This document shows, piece by piece, positions 9,001 to 17,869 of a stretch of DNA of 64,000 nucleotides. A program made the translations under genes and the position numbers. Each line of letters begins with the position of its first letter. The stretch's first letter is position 1. The notes beneath the pieces are model-generated. The model had not been told where the DNA came from and ran no database searches. It saw only the letters and a program-made list of their open reading frames with translations. The stretch covers positions 1 through 64,000 of the forward strand of contig JAJVIP010000027.1 of NCBI GenBank assembly GCA_022072025.1, given 5' to 3'. The DNA comes from Elusimicrobiota bacterium. Lineage in GTDB: Bacteria; Elusimicrobiota; Elusimicrobia; F11.

Positions 9001-11917
9001 ATCAGGAACCATTTCAGAACAAAAAGTGGCCACACCTTTCACCTTGACGATAAATGCCGTGGATGATTTTTGGAACGTGGTGAACTTTAATGGGGGAGAC
9101 ACCAGTCTCTCTGCCAGTATTACTTCCGTAATGTTCAATCCTCCCAACAACAACGGTGGAGCCACGCCACGCCCCTTTATAAATGGAACCACGACAAGAC
9201 AAGCAATTGTAGGAGAACAAGGATTGGTGACATTATCGGTTCGAGATGACGCCAACTTGACCAAAACAGGCCAAAGTGTGGATGTTCAGGTGAACCCAGG
9301 CCCGATCTATGTTTTCCAAACACCCGTCAGCGCGGTGGCCGGCCAAGCCTTCCCGGCCGTCACCATTCGACTGGAAGAGAATGGGGTTCCTGTTGCTGGT
9401 TACAACCAATCTGTCTATCTCAGCGCCGACCTGGTCTCCGGCGGTCCGGCGTCGGGCGCCTTTAACCCCGATGGAACCCCCCGGGAATATGTCATGACCA
9501 ATGGCGTTGTTACCATAACCGATCTCAGTTATGCCTATGTGGAAAATATCAAAATTCGCTTAACAGACGGTTTTGAACGATTGGCTTTCTCTGATCCAAT
9601 CGATGTCACGCCAAGTGGTCTCAAATATCGCATTACTGTTCCCAGCGTGTCGGTCATAGCGGGCCCTCCCGCCAATTTCCAGGTCATGGTTGAACTCCTG
9701 GAACAAAACACAAACACCCTGATCAAAAACCACGACCACGCGATTGACGTGGAAGTCATTTCAGCCGTGAATGCGACAACGGATGGGAATTACACCGTCA
9801 CAGGTGCCAATTTATCGCAAGGTGTAGCCACGTTTGCCCAGAGCTACACCAAAGCGGAATCCGTCCTCATTCGAGCTTCAGAAAACGCCGCCAATGGAGA
9901 TCCCAATTTCGCAATCCCTTCCCAGAACAGCAACAACGTGAATATTGTTTCGGATGGGTATAAAAAACTTTTGTTGATCGCCCCTGGAGAAACCCATGTT
10001 CCAGGGGTGCCTTCTGCGACCGGAAAAACAGGGATCACAGCAGCCCGACAAAAAGGAGTCCCTTTCTTGGTCCAAATTCGTGGAGTGGATCAATATTGGA
10101 ACGTCGCTCAGAGCTTTGATGGAGGAACCATTCACTTGGAATCCAACGATCTCCCAGCTTCTATCGGTGCTAATAATCCAGTCAATCAAGATGCGCCCCT
10201 CGTCAACGGGGAAAGCGCCTCCTTTATTCGACTGGATAACCCTGGGAATGTGACCCTCACCGTTCGCGATTCCAGCAACTCCAACATTGGTGCGCAATCC
10301 GTCCTTCTCAATGTCGGAGGTCTCTATTATCGGGTAGATGGAATACCAGCTCAGGAGTTTGCCGGACCCCCCACTCAATTTACCATGAATGTCACGCTGT
10401 ATGATTCCAACACGAACCTGCCTGTGACCAATGCCAATCAATCCATCACCTTGGAGCCACTGCACACAAACGGATCGACCGCGACTGGATCGTTGGGCGT
10501 TGTGAGTTCTCAATTGGTCAATGGAACGGTGGGCATCAACGATCAAAGTTATTCGATCCCAGAAAATATCGTTATCCGCGTTCAAGATGCAAATGGCAAT
10601 TCGGGAACCAGTTCTGTCATCAACTTTATCTCGCGTCAGGTGCGCTACGTTTTTGAAACGCCAACCGATGCCGATGTGAATGTTCCGTTTAACGTCAACA
10701 TCAAAGCCATCGATCAAGACACCGGCGCGGAAAACAAAACCTTAAACCGCACCAACACGTTGGCAGCCTATTCCGCTGTCACCGGACTGCCGGTCACGGG
10801 AACTTTTGTTCCTGGAACCGTCAACATTGTCAACGGCGTGGGAACAGTGGCCTGTGTGTACAATGTGGCGGAAGCCATTTTCCTTCGGATGACCGATTCG
10901 ACTTCTGCTCTCAGCCAAAGCCCACCCACTCAAGCCACATTTTCTTCTCAAGGAACCATTAACGTGCACCCTGGCTCTTTGGCGAATGTGGATGGCATTG
11001 CCAACTTCTCGATGCGATCCAACGAAACCAGAGACTTTACAGTGCGCGCCCTTGACACCTTTGGAAATGTGATCCCCGGTCAGAGGTTGGTGTTCGGCAT
11101 CAATTCAATTGATTTTCCAGGTCAATTGTTTATCAACGGTCAAGAAGGAAATTTCTCAGCCAATGTGAACAGCCAAGGCGAACTGGTTGTTTCCTTGCGA
11201 ACTTCTATAGACACGAATGGGAATGTTGAACTTCTTATTTCCGACGGAGATCGGCCCAACGGCCATTCCAAATTGATCACGATCGACGTGAAAGGATTGA
11301 AACGAAGACCCTCAAAAGCGCTGGGGCTTGGCGAGAACCGAATTCCCGTCAATTCCCGCCTCGCTCTTGATATCAATACCACGCCTGGCTCCGGTGGAAC
11401 TCTGCGAACCTATTATCGCTTGGACAACGGTGCGTGGCAAATCTACGATGCCGACACGGGCATCATCGGTTTTACCGAAACCCGAAAATACGCCGTCGAA
11501 TGGTATTCGGAAGTGTGCTACGACGCAGCCTGTTCGAACCCCATCAGTGAAGTTTCCATCAATGGCGCGCCGAACTTTGCCGAAGTAACCACCTATGTTC
11601 TCAGCAGCAGCATCAGCGGATATCCAAGCCCCTTCAATCCCAAGGGCCCGGAGGGTGAGAACTATCTCACCATCCAATATCCGCTTCAAACCGCCTCCAG
11701 TGTGGAAATCAACATCTATGATCTCTTTGGCCAAAAGGTTTGGCATAAAGACGTCAATGCCGGTGAGGAGGGGGGACAAGCCAAAGAAGACAACCGCGTT
11801 TTCTGGTTTGGAACCAATGACGATGGCAGAACTGTTGCAAATGGAGGATATATCGTGACAGTCAAAGTTGGGGGTTCTGGACAAGTCATGAAAACGAAGG
11901 TTTTGGTCGTCAAATAA
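6032..11917 (+). CDS. Giant Ig-like repeat surface protein with FlgD-like C-terminal domain
   Basis: 1,961 residues. A signal peptide (MKLTKIFFSATLLALTSTAS) is followed by a chain of beta-rich Ig/invasin-like domains. Five copies of a recognisable unit, KL-x-x-LAPGE ... GKTG ... Q-x-G-x-P ... AVDQYWN-V, begin near residues 244, 633, 853, 970 and 1310. They are separated by domains marked by 'NGTVTI.D.SY..PENI.IR' type strands. The C-terminus from about residue 1863 (YPSPFNPKG, INIYDLFGQKVW, NGGYIVTVKVG) is a FlgD-Ig/T9SS-like domain, probably for sorting or anchoring. No enzyme motif is seen; an adhesin, stalk or surface-layer role is inferred. The neighbours are PorV-like and Ton-system genes, suggesting they export or anchor it. 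Confidence 0.8.
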   Translation: MKLTKIFFSATLLALTSTASFAAYTINRTDGGNNTRLVQGREYTFLITNTNSPVRLEDVFIDMSTPNFDILVPPGVQTGPNKYSVDGSGQLVISIRFHNPGSYSMTVRNSQDSNNRGTLNGIQVQKYPVTFSITPNNPTVNANQDFFIDVTAIDSNGIVVTGYEDSVQITDSQLNQLVGFVNGSSFVNGTATNVAVKVKAGNLNNQFRLTLTGSNRYFDPVLPAPSLSAYPSLTSNLLNITPGAFNKLVLLFPGEILSPGVGKVGSVTAQQSGIPVSAVTVQRVDAWFNPINDNPSPAINIQFTSSQAGQDNPPFPFTMSMTGPLLSITSAMNQIYFGGSGDRIVKAIPDGDTTKEDSTLVPVNPGAAETFSIEIVGVAPNQTVVTETLMLVRIRAFDQNGQPLTTLFGQVPGAELRALLGSGQESRDWVDTNEPTLVPDNVVNFVGGVATMNLVVTKFGSDVRLHYVTPNREAFSIPFNVDVGAPNKVHFTIRGKSPNPTQGETWTPGTYPGNSGTPPVVKVGEEVVVEARITDRRWNLISGGGSSFTMQLTNTANHFVEARHMTLGGPTYQFPNNGEFSFSNDPSFDKSFRIKFRTAGPSASPLISAPQFSGTVSLGTFFSSTMTVNPEIFNKLVILAPGETLRPGIDTEVDGKTGTPLSQQAGIQFNMVAYATDQYFNPVINGPFPTVNFTLTPSLANSFVSGTLPSAMQGGQKSFTVTLASGTNVTLYQEGAPWITQSVSVPISHGPLDHFRMTLNALGSKEAGVPFSVTIRAEDQYNNTVLNFNQAITLSPNTGAGTMTPITVTLGNGVVTTDLTMFASTASARIQMSYGSVFSQSPNFAVQVNSQGYQRLLLLLPGESLVQGTATGKTGSPTPISVGLVSIARAIACDLYYNPLDTAGTVLLSSNHLVQFGSAQGDLANVDGHGEYATTLILKNATSHTITLRDVNNLTVSTSVSNIQGQVGTYRKLQILAPGESNNPDQSNGKSGTISEQKVATPFTLTINAVDDFWNVVNFNGGDTSLSASITSVMFNPPNNNGGATPRPFINGTTTRQAIVGEQGLVTLSVRDDANLTKTGQSVDVQVNPGPIYVFQTPVSAVAGQAFPAVTIRLEENGVPVAGYNQSVYLSADLVSGGPASGAFNPDGTPREYVMTNGVVTITDLSYAYVENIKIRLTDGFERLAFSDPIDVTPSGLKYRITVPSVSVIAGPPANFQVMVELLEQNTNTLIKNHDHAIDVEVISAVNATTDGNYTVTGANLSQGVATFAQSYTKAESVLIRASENAANGDPNFAIPSQNSNNVNIVSDGYKKLLLIAPGETHVPGVPSATGKTGITAARQKGVPFLVQIRGVDQYWNVAQSFDGGTIHLESNDLPASIGANNPVNQDAPLVNGESASFIRLDNPGNVTLTVRDSSNSNIGAQSVLLNVGGLYYRVDGIPAQEFAGPPTQFTMNVTLYDSNTNLPVTNANQSITLEPLHTNGSTATGSLGVVSSQLVNGTVGINDQSYSIPENIVIRVQDANGNSGTSSVINFISRQVRYVFETPTDADVNVPFNVNIKAIDQDTGAENKTLNRTNTLAAYSAVTGLPVTGTFVPGTVNIVNGVGTVACVYNVAEAIFLRMTDSTSALSQSPPTQATFSSQGTINVHPGSLANVDGIANFSMRSNETRDFTVRALDTFGNVIPGQRLVFGINSIDFPGQLFINGQEGNFSANVNSQGELVVSLRTSIDTNGNVELLISDGDRPNGHSKLITIDVKGLKRRPSKALGLGENRIPVNSRLALDINTTPGSGGTLRTYYRLDNGAWQIYDADTGIIGFTETRKYAVEWYSEVCYDAACSNPISEVSINGAPNFAEVTTYVLSSSISGYPSPFNPKGPEGENYLTIQYPLQTASSVEINIYDLFGQKVWHKDVNAGEEGGQAKEDNRVFWFGTNDDGRTVANGGYIVTVKVGGSGQVMKTKVLVVK

Positions 11918-11927
11918 GGGGATTAAA

Positions 11928-13283
11928 ATGTGCACCGACACTTTAAAAACAACTTCTAAAATCAGTGCGATTCTAACGATGTTGGTCGGAATTTTGAACC
12001 CGTCGGTTCAAGCCGCCGCCACTTTCGGAGAAGCCTCTGACCTTTTTAATGTGGGAGCCGGAGCAAGGTCATTGGCTATGGGAGGCGCCTTTACCGCCCT
12101 CTCTGATGATGCCTCAGCTCCTTATTATAATCCGGCCGGCTTGGCCTATTTGGACGAACACCAACTCATGTTGATGCACGCTCCCTTGTTCATTGATACC
12201 AGCTACAACTACCTCGCCACCGCCAACCCCATGGGAGACAAATGGGGAACGTTTGCGTTGTCTGATGCCATGCTCCTTTCTGATGGGTTTCAAGTTCGAG
12301 ATAAATTTAACAACGTGACAGACAGCAATGGCGAACTCAACAACAACGCTATTTTCGGTTCTTACGCAAGAAAACTTAGTCAAAATTTATCGACCGGTGT
12401 GAACGCCAAATTTATTCAACAGAAAATTGCCGGTTTTTCAGACAGCACCTTGGGATTGGATTTGGGTCTTCTCTACAAACCCAACCGCATCATCAATATT
12501 GGAGCCACTTTCGCAAATTTGAATGCCCCTGAAATTAAGCTTCGAAGCACCAATGATGTTTTTCGTCCGATCACCCGTTTGGGTGTTGCCTCCGAAGTAT
12601 TTCAGAGACGGTTAACTCTGACCGCTGATCTCATAAAAACTTCCGGGCAGTCCAACCTTTTTGCCGCGGGCGCGGAATGGGCTGCAAACCGTTTTTTTAA
12701 TATTCGCACTGGCTATAACGCCAACCGTGCTTATACTTTGGGCTGTGGAGCAAAACTTAAAGACTTTCAAATTGATTATGCCTTCAGCAGCACCGATATT
12801 GGAGCTTTCAACAAAGTCTCCTTCACTTGGGCTTGGCACAATATTTATATGACCGAAGTTGAACCTCCCTTGAAAGAAGGCCGCGCGATTTATCCATTGA
12901 GTGGTTTTGAAAACCAAGTGGTCTTCAAAACCAATATCCCGTCGCAATCTGTGGCGCATTGGGTCATGTCAATCAACAACCCAGATGGAAAAGAGGTTCG
13001 AAAATTGCAAGGAGACCTGAGACCACCCGAAGATATTGTTTGGGACGCAAAAAACGAGATTGGCGAACCCTTGACCGATGGGCAATACAGCTATAAATTC
13101 TCAATCACCTACAAAAATGGCAAAACCTGGGAAAACAAGGGTGACTTAAAATTGGCGCTACCGGATCACGAGAAAAAAGAAGTCATTGACATGAGCCTGC
13201 AATTAAATGGCGCAAAAGAAACTGAGCTGACGGCTCAAGACCCAGAAGAAACTCCAGCTTCAGCAGAACCAGTGGCTCAATAA
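11928..13283 (+). CDS. PorV/PorQ-family outer-membrane protein with FlgD-like tail
   Basis: 451 residues. A signal peptide ending near VQAAA is followed by the PorV-type opening (FNVGAGARSLAMGGAFTAL, YYNPAGLAYL) and a beta-barrel of about 300 residues. A C-terminal segment resembles a FlgD-Ig domain (NNPDGKEVRKLQG ... IVWDAKNEIGEPLTDGQYSY), then an acidic tail. This barrel-plus-Ig arrangement suggests a barrel carrying a periplasmic or surface strand domain. It starts 10 nt after the giant surface protein, whose export or anchoring it may serve (inference from PorV). It is paralogous to the gene at 1521. Confidence 0.8.
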   Translation: MCTDTLKTTSKISAILTMLVGILNPSVQAAATFGEASDLFNVGAGARSLAMGGAFTALSDDASAPYYNPAGLAYLDEHQLMLMHAPLFIDTSYNYLATANPMGDKWGTFALSDAMLLSDGFQVRDKFNNVTDSNGELNNNAIFGSYARKLSQNLSTGVNAKFIQQKIAGFSDSTLGLDLGLLYKPNRIINIGATFANLNAPEIKLRSTNDVFRPITRLGVASEVFQRRLTLTADLIKTSGQSNLFAAGAEWAANRFFNIRTGYNANRAYTLGCGAKLKDFQIDYAFSSTDIGAFNKVSFTWAWHNIYMTEVEPPLKEGRAIYPLSGFENQVVFKTNIPSQSVAHWVMSINNPDGKEVRKLQGDLRPPEDIVWDAKNEIGEPLTDGQYSYKFSITYKNGKTWENKGDLKLALPDHEKKEVIDMSLQLNGAKETELTAQDPEETPASAEPVAQ

Positions 13284-13345
13284 AATTTCAGACTCCGTCA
13301 AGAAGAGACGGTGAGTATGTCGCAAATAGAAGAGGGGATCGCACC

Positions 13346-16327
13346 ATGCATCAAACAGCTCGGATCATAGGCTCGTTGAGCCTCGTGGGATTTCTTATAT
13401 CCCCGTCTTTCGCCGTTTCACAAGATCCGCTTCAACAATTTAAACTTGCCTCTTTGGCCCACCAAAACCGCCGGCTGGATTCCGCCGCTCAAGAATTTGA
13501 AGATTTCTTAAAGGTCTACCCCAGCCATCGTTTGGCTCCCCAAGCTCGATTGGCCTTGGGAGAAATTAAATTCGGACTCCGAAAATTTCCGGAAGCGGCT
13601 GAAGAATATTCGCTCTTAATTAAAAAATATGGGGGCACCTATGAGGCCCTCAATGCTGAACTAAGACTTGGTCACTGTGAGTTCAACATGAAAAAGTATC
13701 TGAATGCCATTGATCATTTCATGGTGGTCAAAAACAAAGCACCGAAAGCGCTCCGTTCAGAAGCCTTACTTGGATGGGCTCTTTCGCTCATTGCGCTCAG
13801 CAGCTACGAAAAAGCAGAAAACATGCTGGTTGAACTGCTTCAATCCTACCCCAAATACAAATCGAACCCAGCCGCAGTGGTTCCTTTGGGGTTGCTGTAT
13901 ATGCAGAGAAATCGCCTCCAAGATGCCTTGGCCACTTTCTCACTCATCAAAGATGACTTGGGTTCACGTTATTATCATGGAGTCGTATTGAGATTGCTGG
14001 ACCAAACCATCGCCGCTTCCCAAATGTTTAAGGATGTTTACGAAGAGGACCCCAATGGATTTTGGGCCGACAAGGCTCAACTTCAAATGGCTGAAGCCTA
14101 CTACAAGGTCAACGAACTAAACCTGGCGTATGACAGTTTTCGAAAAGTGTACGACAAATTCCAATCCAGTCCGCTTCGCCCCTACGCGCTCCACCGAATG
14201 GCCTGCATTCAATTTCATTTGGGCCGTTTTCAAGAAGCGGGGCTCAAATGGGAAGAGCTCACTCGAACTTTTGAAGATGATGTCAATCTTCCCCATTCCA
14301 TCTATATGTTAGGAGAGATGGCTCTTCGTCAGGAAGAATATGGGAAGGCCATTTCTTTCTTTAGTCAAATTGCTGAAAACAGTGACCTTCGAATGGATGC
14401 CCAATACAAAATTATCTGGTGCCAAGCTCAACAGAAACAAGACGACACCGCCATCGCACGCGCTGAAAAATTTCTCAAAGAATATCCCTGGGGGGAATTG
14501 GCCGCTAAAACTCGACTCATCAAAGGAATTTGCCTTCAAAGGATTAAAAAATATATCGAAGCAAATGCCGAATACCAAATTGTTTTGGATCAGTTCGGAA
14601 AATCCGTCCATGCAGAAAAGGCCTTGTATCTGATGGGCACTTCTTATTTTCAAAATAAACAATTGGCGGAAATTGTCACCTCCCTCAATTCCCAACTTAA
14701 AATCGCTTCGGTAAGCCCCAGCCGTTGGCAAGCGGAAAGTTACCTCTGGGTGGCCGAATCATATTATGCGCTTGAACAATACGAAGCGGCTCAACGGACA
14801 TATCAATTGATCGTGGACAATTACAAAGACACTCCCAAATTGGCCAACGCCATGCTCGGAGTGGCGGCCTCTTTGGCAAAACAAGGTCAATATGATGAGG
14901 CGGCGGTGGCGCACGAGCGGGCCCTCGCAATGGCCGAAACAACAAAAAGCGGAGAAGTTAAACGGTCGGTTCTCATGGACACCGCCCAAGTTCTCTTTAC
15001 GCAAAAAAAATATGAAAAAGCGATGGGATACTTTGATGAATTTATCAACCGATACCCAGACGATCCAATGGTTCCTGATGCCTTGTTCCAGGGAGGAGTT
15101 AGTTTTTACCGCCTGGAATACTATACCGAAGCAATTGCACGATGGGAAAAATTGGCGAATAATTATCCGACTCATGCGCTCGCACCCAAAGCTCTCTATG
15201 AAATCGCCAAAACACAATTTGGCCTTGGGAAATACGATGAAGCCGCAAAACAATTTCAACTGCTAATCGACAAATATCCTCAGTCGGAAAATGTTAAAGA
15301 CGCGCGTATTCAAATCGCCCAGTGCTATTACAATCAAGGTCAATTTGATTTGGCCACAAAACGACTGGAAGAATTCCTCAACAACTATCCAAAAGATCCC
15401 AAATCCAAAGATGTATTGGAGCTTTTGCAAATGGCGCATTATCGCGATGCCAAAGGCAAAGGGGATATGGGGCTCCTGACCGACAAATTCCCCAAGAGCA
15501 AGTTAACAGCCGATATTTATTGGCAATCCGGAGCAGACGCTTTCAACAACAAACAATACAAACAAGCCTTGGAATTCTTCAGAAAATTGGTGGGTGATTT
15601 TCCTGACGCTCAACAAGTGGGGCAGGCCTATTATTACATGGCCGAATCACACTTTACGTTGGAGGAATACCCCAACGCCGTCACGGCCTATAAAAATTTC
15701 ATTCTGAACTTTCCCGATCACCCGAACCGAATTCAAGCACTCTTTCGTTTGGGCGTCAGCCATTTCCAGACTCAAAATTACCGCGAGGCCGTCATTGCTT
15801 TTAATGACACGTTAGAAGCCGACCCCAATGGCAGCCTGGCCAGAGACGCGCTGATCAACATTCCGCTCTGCTACAAAAAACTGGGACAACCCGCCCAAGC
15901 CCTCGGGTCCCATGAACGGTTTCTTGAACGATATCCAAACGATCCGCAACAAAATAAAATTTTCCTTGAAATGGGCGCTTTGAATGAAGAAATAAAGAAA
16001 TATGAAACGGCCGTGAACAACTATAAATCCATTCCCGATTCCGCAGAAGAAGCTTTTGACGCCTTCGTTTCATTGGGACGGGTGTATCGATTGATGAAAC
16101 TGCCCCATGAAGAAATAAAAGTTTATGAAAAGTTGCGTTCAAAAACCCCCAAGTCCAATGAAGTTCGTTTGGCAGGGTTGGTTAATCTAGGAGAACTGTA
16201 TCAAGAAATGGGGAAATTGGAGGAATCCATATCGGTTTACGAAGATATCGCTTCCAACAGTTCAAACCCTGACTGGAAGCAAGCCGCGCTCGACCGGGCC
16301 AAAGCGCTCCGATCCGAGATTAAATAG
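13346..16327 (+). CDS. Large periplasmic TPR-repeat protein (YbgF/BamD-like repeats)
   Basis: 993 residues with a signal peptide (GSLSLVGFLISPSFAVS) and then almost wholly tetratricopeptide repeats. They recur as 'YP..P.A..AL..LG...F..GKYDEAA..F..LI.KYP', the form seen in YbgF/CpoB and BamD-type envelope proteins. I count well over 15 units. TPR arrays make protein-protein scaffolds, so a periplasmic assembly or energy-coupling platform is likely. GAGGGG precedes the ATG. It is directly followed by exbB, as ybgF neighbours tol genes, although there it comes last. Confidence 0.82.
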   Translation: MHQTARIIGSLSLVGFLISPSFAVSQDPLQQFKLASLAHQNRRLDSAAQEFEDFLKVYPSHRLAPQARLALGEIKFGLRKFPEAAEEYSLLIKKYGGTYEALNAELRLGHCEFNMKKYLNAIDHFMVVKNKAPKALRSEALLGWALSLIALSSYEKAENMLVELLQSYPKYKSNPAAVVPLGLLYMQRNRLQDALATFSLIKDDLGSRYYHGVVLRLLDQTIAASQMFKDVYEEDPNGFWADKAQLQMAEAYYKVNELNLAYDSFRKVYDKFQSSPLRPYALHRMACIQFHLGRFQEAGLKWEELTRTFEDDVNLPHSIYMLGEMALRQEEYGKAISFFSQIAENSDLRMDAQYKIIWCQAQQKQDDTAIARAEKFLKEYPWGELAAKTRLIKGICLQRIKKYIEANAEYQIVLDQFGKSVHAEKALYLMGTSYFQNKQLAEIVTSLNSQLKIASVSPSRWQAESYLWVAESYYALEQYEAAQRTYQLIVDNYKDTPKLANAMLGVAASLAKQGQYDEAAVAHERALAMAETTKSGEVKRSVLMDTAQVLFTQKKYEKAMGYFDEFINRYPDDPMVPDALFQGGVSFYRLEYYTEAIARWEKLANNYPTHALAPKALYEIAKTQFGLGKYDEAAKQFQLLIDKYPQSENVKDARIQIAQCYYNQGQFDLATKRLEEFLNNYPKDPKSKDVLELLQMAHYRDAKGKGDMGLLTDKFPKSKLTADIYWQSGADAFNNKQYKQALEFFRKLVGDFPDAQQVGQAYYYMAESHFTLEEYPNAVTAYKNFILNFPDHPNRIQALFRLGVSHFQTQNYREAVIAFNDTLEADPNGSLARDALINIPLCYKKLGQPAQALGSHERFLERYPNDPQQNKIFLEMGALNEEIKKYETAVNNYKSIPDSAEEAFDAFVSLGRVYRLMKLPHEEIKVYEKLRSKTPKSNEVRLAGLVNLGELYQEMGKLEESISVYEDIASNSSNPDWKQAALDRAKALRSEIK

Positions 16328-16351
16328 TGAAGTTGGAATGGAGGAAATGAC

Positions 16352-17032
16352 ATGTTAAAAGAATTGGGATTCATGGGGATTTTGAAAGTTAACCCGGCCA
16401 TCATCAGCACCTTGCTGTTTTTTTCAATCCTGATGTTGACCTTTCTTGTGGAACGCTTGTGGTTTTATATGTCTTATTCCGGTTGGAGCGACGATTTTTG
16501 GCAAAAAATTAAAACCAACGTATCGTCAGGTCGACTGCACGATGCTCGTACCATGTGCGCTGCCAGCAAAAATGTATATGCTCAAGTTTTCTTGATTGCC
16601 ATTAGCTCAACGCATTTATCCCGCGCGGACAACGAAGACTTGGTTCAAATCGCCAAAGAAAACCAATTGGAAAAACTAAGAAGCCGCCTGGGCATATTTT
16701 CAACCCTCTCTTTTATTTCTCCTCTCGTCGGTCTTTTGGGAACGGTGACCGGTATCATGCAAGCCTTCAATGACCTAGGAAGGTCCGGATCAGGCGGTGC
16801 AAACATTGTGGCCGCGGGTATTTCAGAAGCCTTGGTGGCGACGGCGGCAGGAATTGTGGTCGCCGTTCCGTCCGCTCTGTTCTACAACTATTTCACAATT
16901 AAAATGAGAGCGATTGGAGTCCGTATGAACAACTTTGCCCATGAGCTCATCATTCTTATCTATGGAGGGGAGGACGCTGGAGACAAGCCGGCCCAGCCGA
17001 AACCAAGCGAGATCCGTGCAAAATTCCGCTAA
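16352..17032 (+). CDS. exbB: ExbB/TolQ/MotA-family proton channel
   Basis: 226 residues with three membrane spans: about 13-33, then a pair after the cytoplasmic loop. The conserved block LGIFSTLSFISPLVGLLGTV followed by ATAAGIVVAVPSALFYNYF is diagnostic of TolQ/ExbB. It forms the pentameric proton channel with an ExbD dimer inside, driving TonB/TolA-like proteins in the inner membrane. The ExbD gene overlaps its 3' end, as is common. Whether it is Tol or Ton type cannot be told by eye; the downstream TonB-domain gene favours Ton. Confidence 0.9.
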   Translation: MLKELGFMGILKVNPAIISTLLFFSILMLTFLVERLWFYMSYSGWSDDFWQKIKTNVSSGRLHDARTMCAASKNVYAQVFLIAISSTHLSRADNEDLVQIAKENQLEKLRSRLGIFSTLSFISPLVGLLGTVTGIMQAFNDLGRSGSGGANIVAAGISEALVATAAGIVVAVPSALFYNYFTIKMRAIGVRMNNFAHELIILIYGGEDAGDKPAQPKPSEIRAKFR

Positions 17033-17441
17033 TCAATCTGAAGAAGCTGAACTGAATGAAGTGAACGTCGTCCCTCTGGCGGACGTGACGCTCGTCCTTC
17101 TCATTATGCTGATGTTGTTATCTCCCATGGCCATGCAGTCCATGATTCAAGTTCAGTCGGCTCAGGCGGTTGCCACTCGATCAAAACCCACCATCTCGGA
17201 AAAACCCATTTTCGTCGATATTTCTGTTGATGGTTTCACAGTGAACAATCAATCGATTGGAACCGAATATGAATTATTTCGTGTGCTTCAGAGGAATTTG
17301 AGTTCCAAACGCGACAAAACAGTCCTGATCTCATCCCAGCCGGAGGTAAAGTATCAAAATGTTGTGCGGATTTTGGACCTGGTCAAACAAAGCGGAGCCG
17401 TGAGCCTCTCCTTGGTACCCAGAAGGGAAGAAGGCGCCTGA
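17016..17441 (+). CDS. exbD: ExbD/TolR-family protein, first copy
   Basis: About 141 residues from a GTG at 17016, which overlaps exbB by 17 nt; the frame stays open to an ATG at 16935, but that start would overlap exbB by ~100 nt. The N-terminal NEVNVVPLADVTLVLLIMLM carries the single membrane helix with the conserved Asp (PLAD-V) needed for proton use. A periplasmic domain follows. In the ExbB-ExbD motor, ExbD couples proton flow to TonB. The second exbD directly after it is a distinct paralogue, so a heteromeric pair is possible. Confidence 0.87.
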   Translation: MQNSANQSEEAELNEVNVVPLADVTLVLLIMLMLLSPMAMQSMIQVQSAQAVATRSKPTISEKPIFVDISVDGFTVNNQSIGTEYELFRVLQRNLSSKRDKTVLISSQPEVKYQNVVRILDLVKQSGAVSLSLVPRREEGA

Positions 17442-17869
17442 TGAAAAGAGTCAATGTCAACGAAGAAGCCATTTCGGGAGTCAACATTATTCCCGTTATT
17501 GATGTGACGCTTGTGTTGCTGGTGATTCTCTTGCTTATGAGCCCCATCATCAATTTGCCCAACCTTCCGGTCGAACTGCCGGAAGCCATGACCAAAGAAA
17601 CCAAAGACCAAAATATAACGGTGAGTTTGGGAGCCGATGGGGGAATATCAATTGATACCGATATCATTGAATTCAAGGACCTTCCCACAGCACTTACGCA
17701 GAGATTAAAAGGCCGGAAAAATGACGTGGTGGTTATTGTTCGCGCCGACAAAAATTTACCCTATGGAAATGTTGAAAACTTCTTGCGAACGGTTAACCGT
17801 TACGTGGGAAACAGAGCTGTGGCCATTGCCACCCAACAACGGACTGACAAACTGGAACCCAACCAATGA
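17441..17869 (+). CDS. exbD: ExbD/TolR-family protein, second copy
   Basis: 142 residues. The ATG shares one base with the TGA of the first exbD (TGATG), so translation is coupled. SGVNIIPVIDVTLVLLVILL contains the transmembrane helix and the motor Asp; the periplasmic part ends with NVENFLRTVNRYVGNRAVAI, like TolR. It is related to but clearly divergent from the upstream copy. Double exbD genes occur in several phyla and may build asymmetrical motors. The stop overlaps the tonB start by 4 nt. Confidence 0.88.
   Translation: MKRVNVNEEAISGVNIIPVIDVTLVLLVILLLMSPIINLPNLPVELPEAMTKETKDQNITVSLGADGGISIDTDIIEFKDLPTALTQRLKGRKNDVVVIVRADKNLPYGNVENFLRTVNRYVGNRAVAIATQQRTDKLEPNQ

Noticed and set aside
9878-10717. 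279-codon minus-strand frame inside the Ig-like surface protein
   Set aside because: No domain pattern and no ribosome-binding site; the plus strand has clear repeats.
13284-13345. CCGTC/GACGG hairpin between the second PorV-like gene and the TPR gene as a terminator
   Set aside because: Only a 5-bp stem and no T-run, so it is not convincing.
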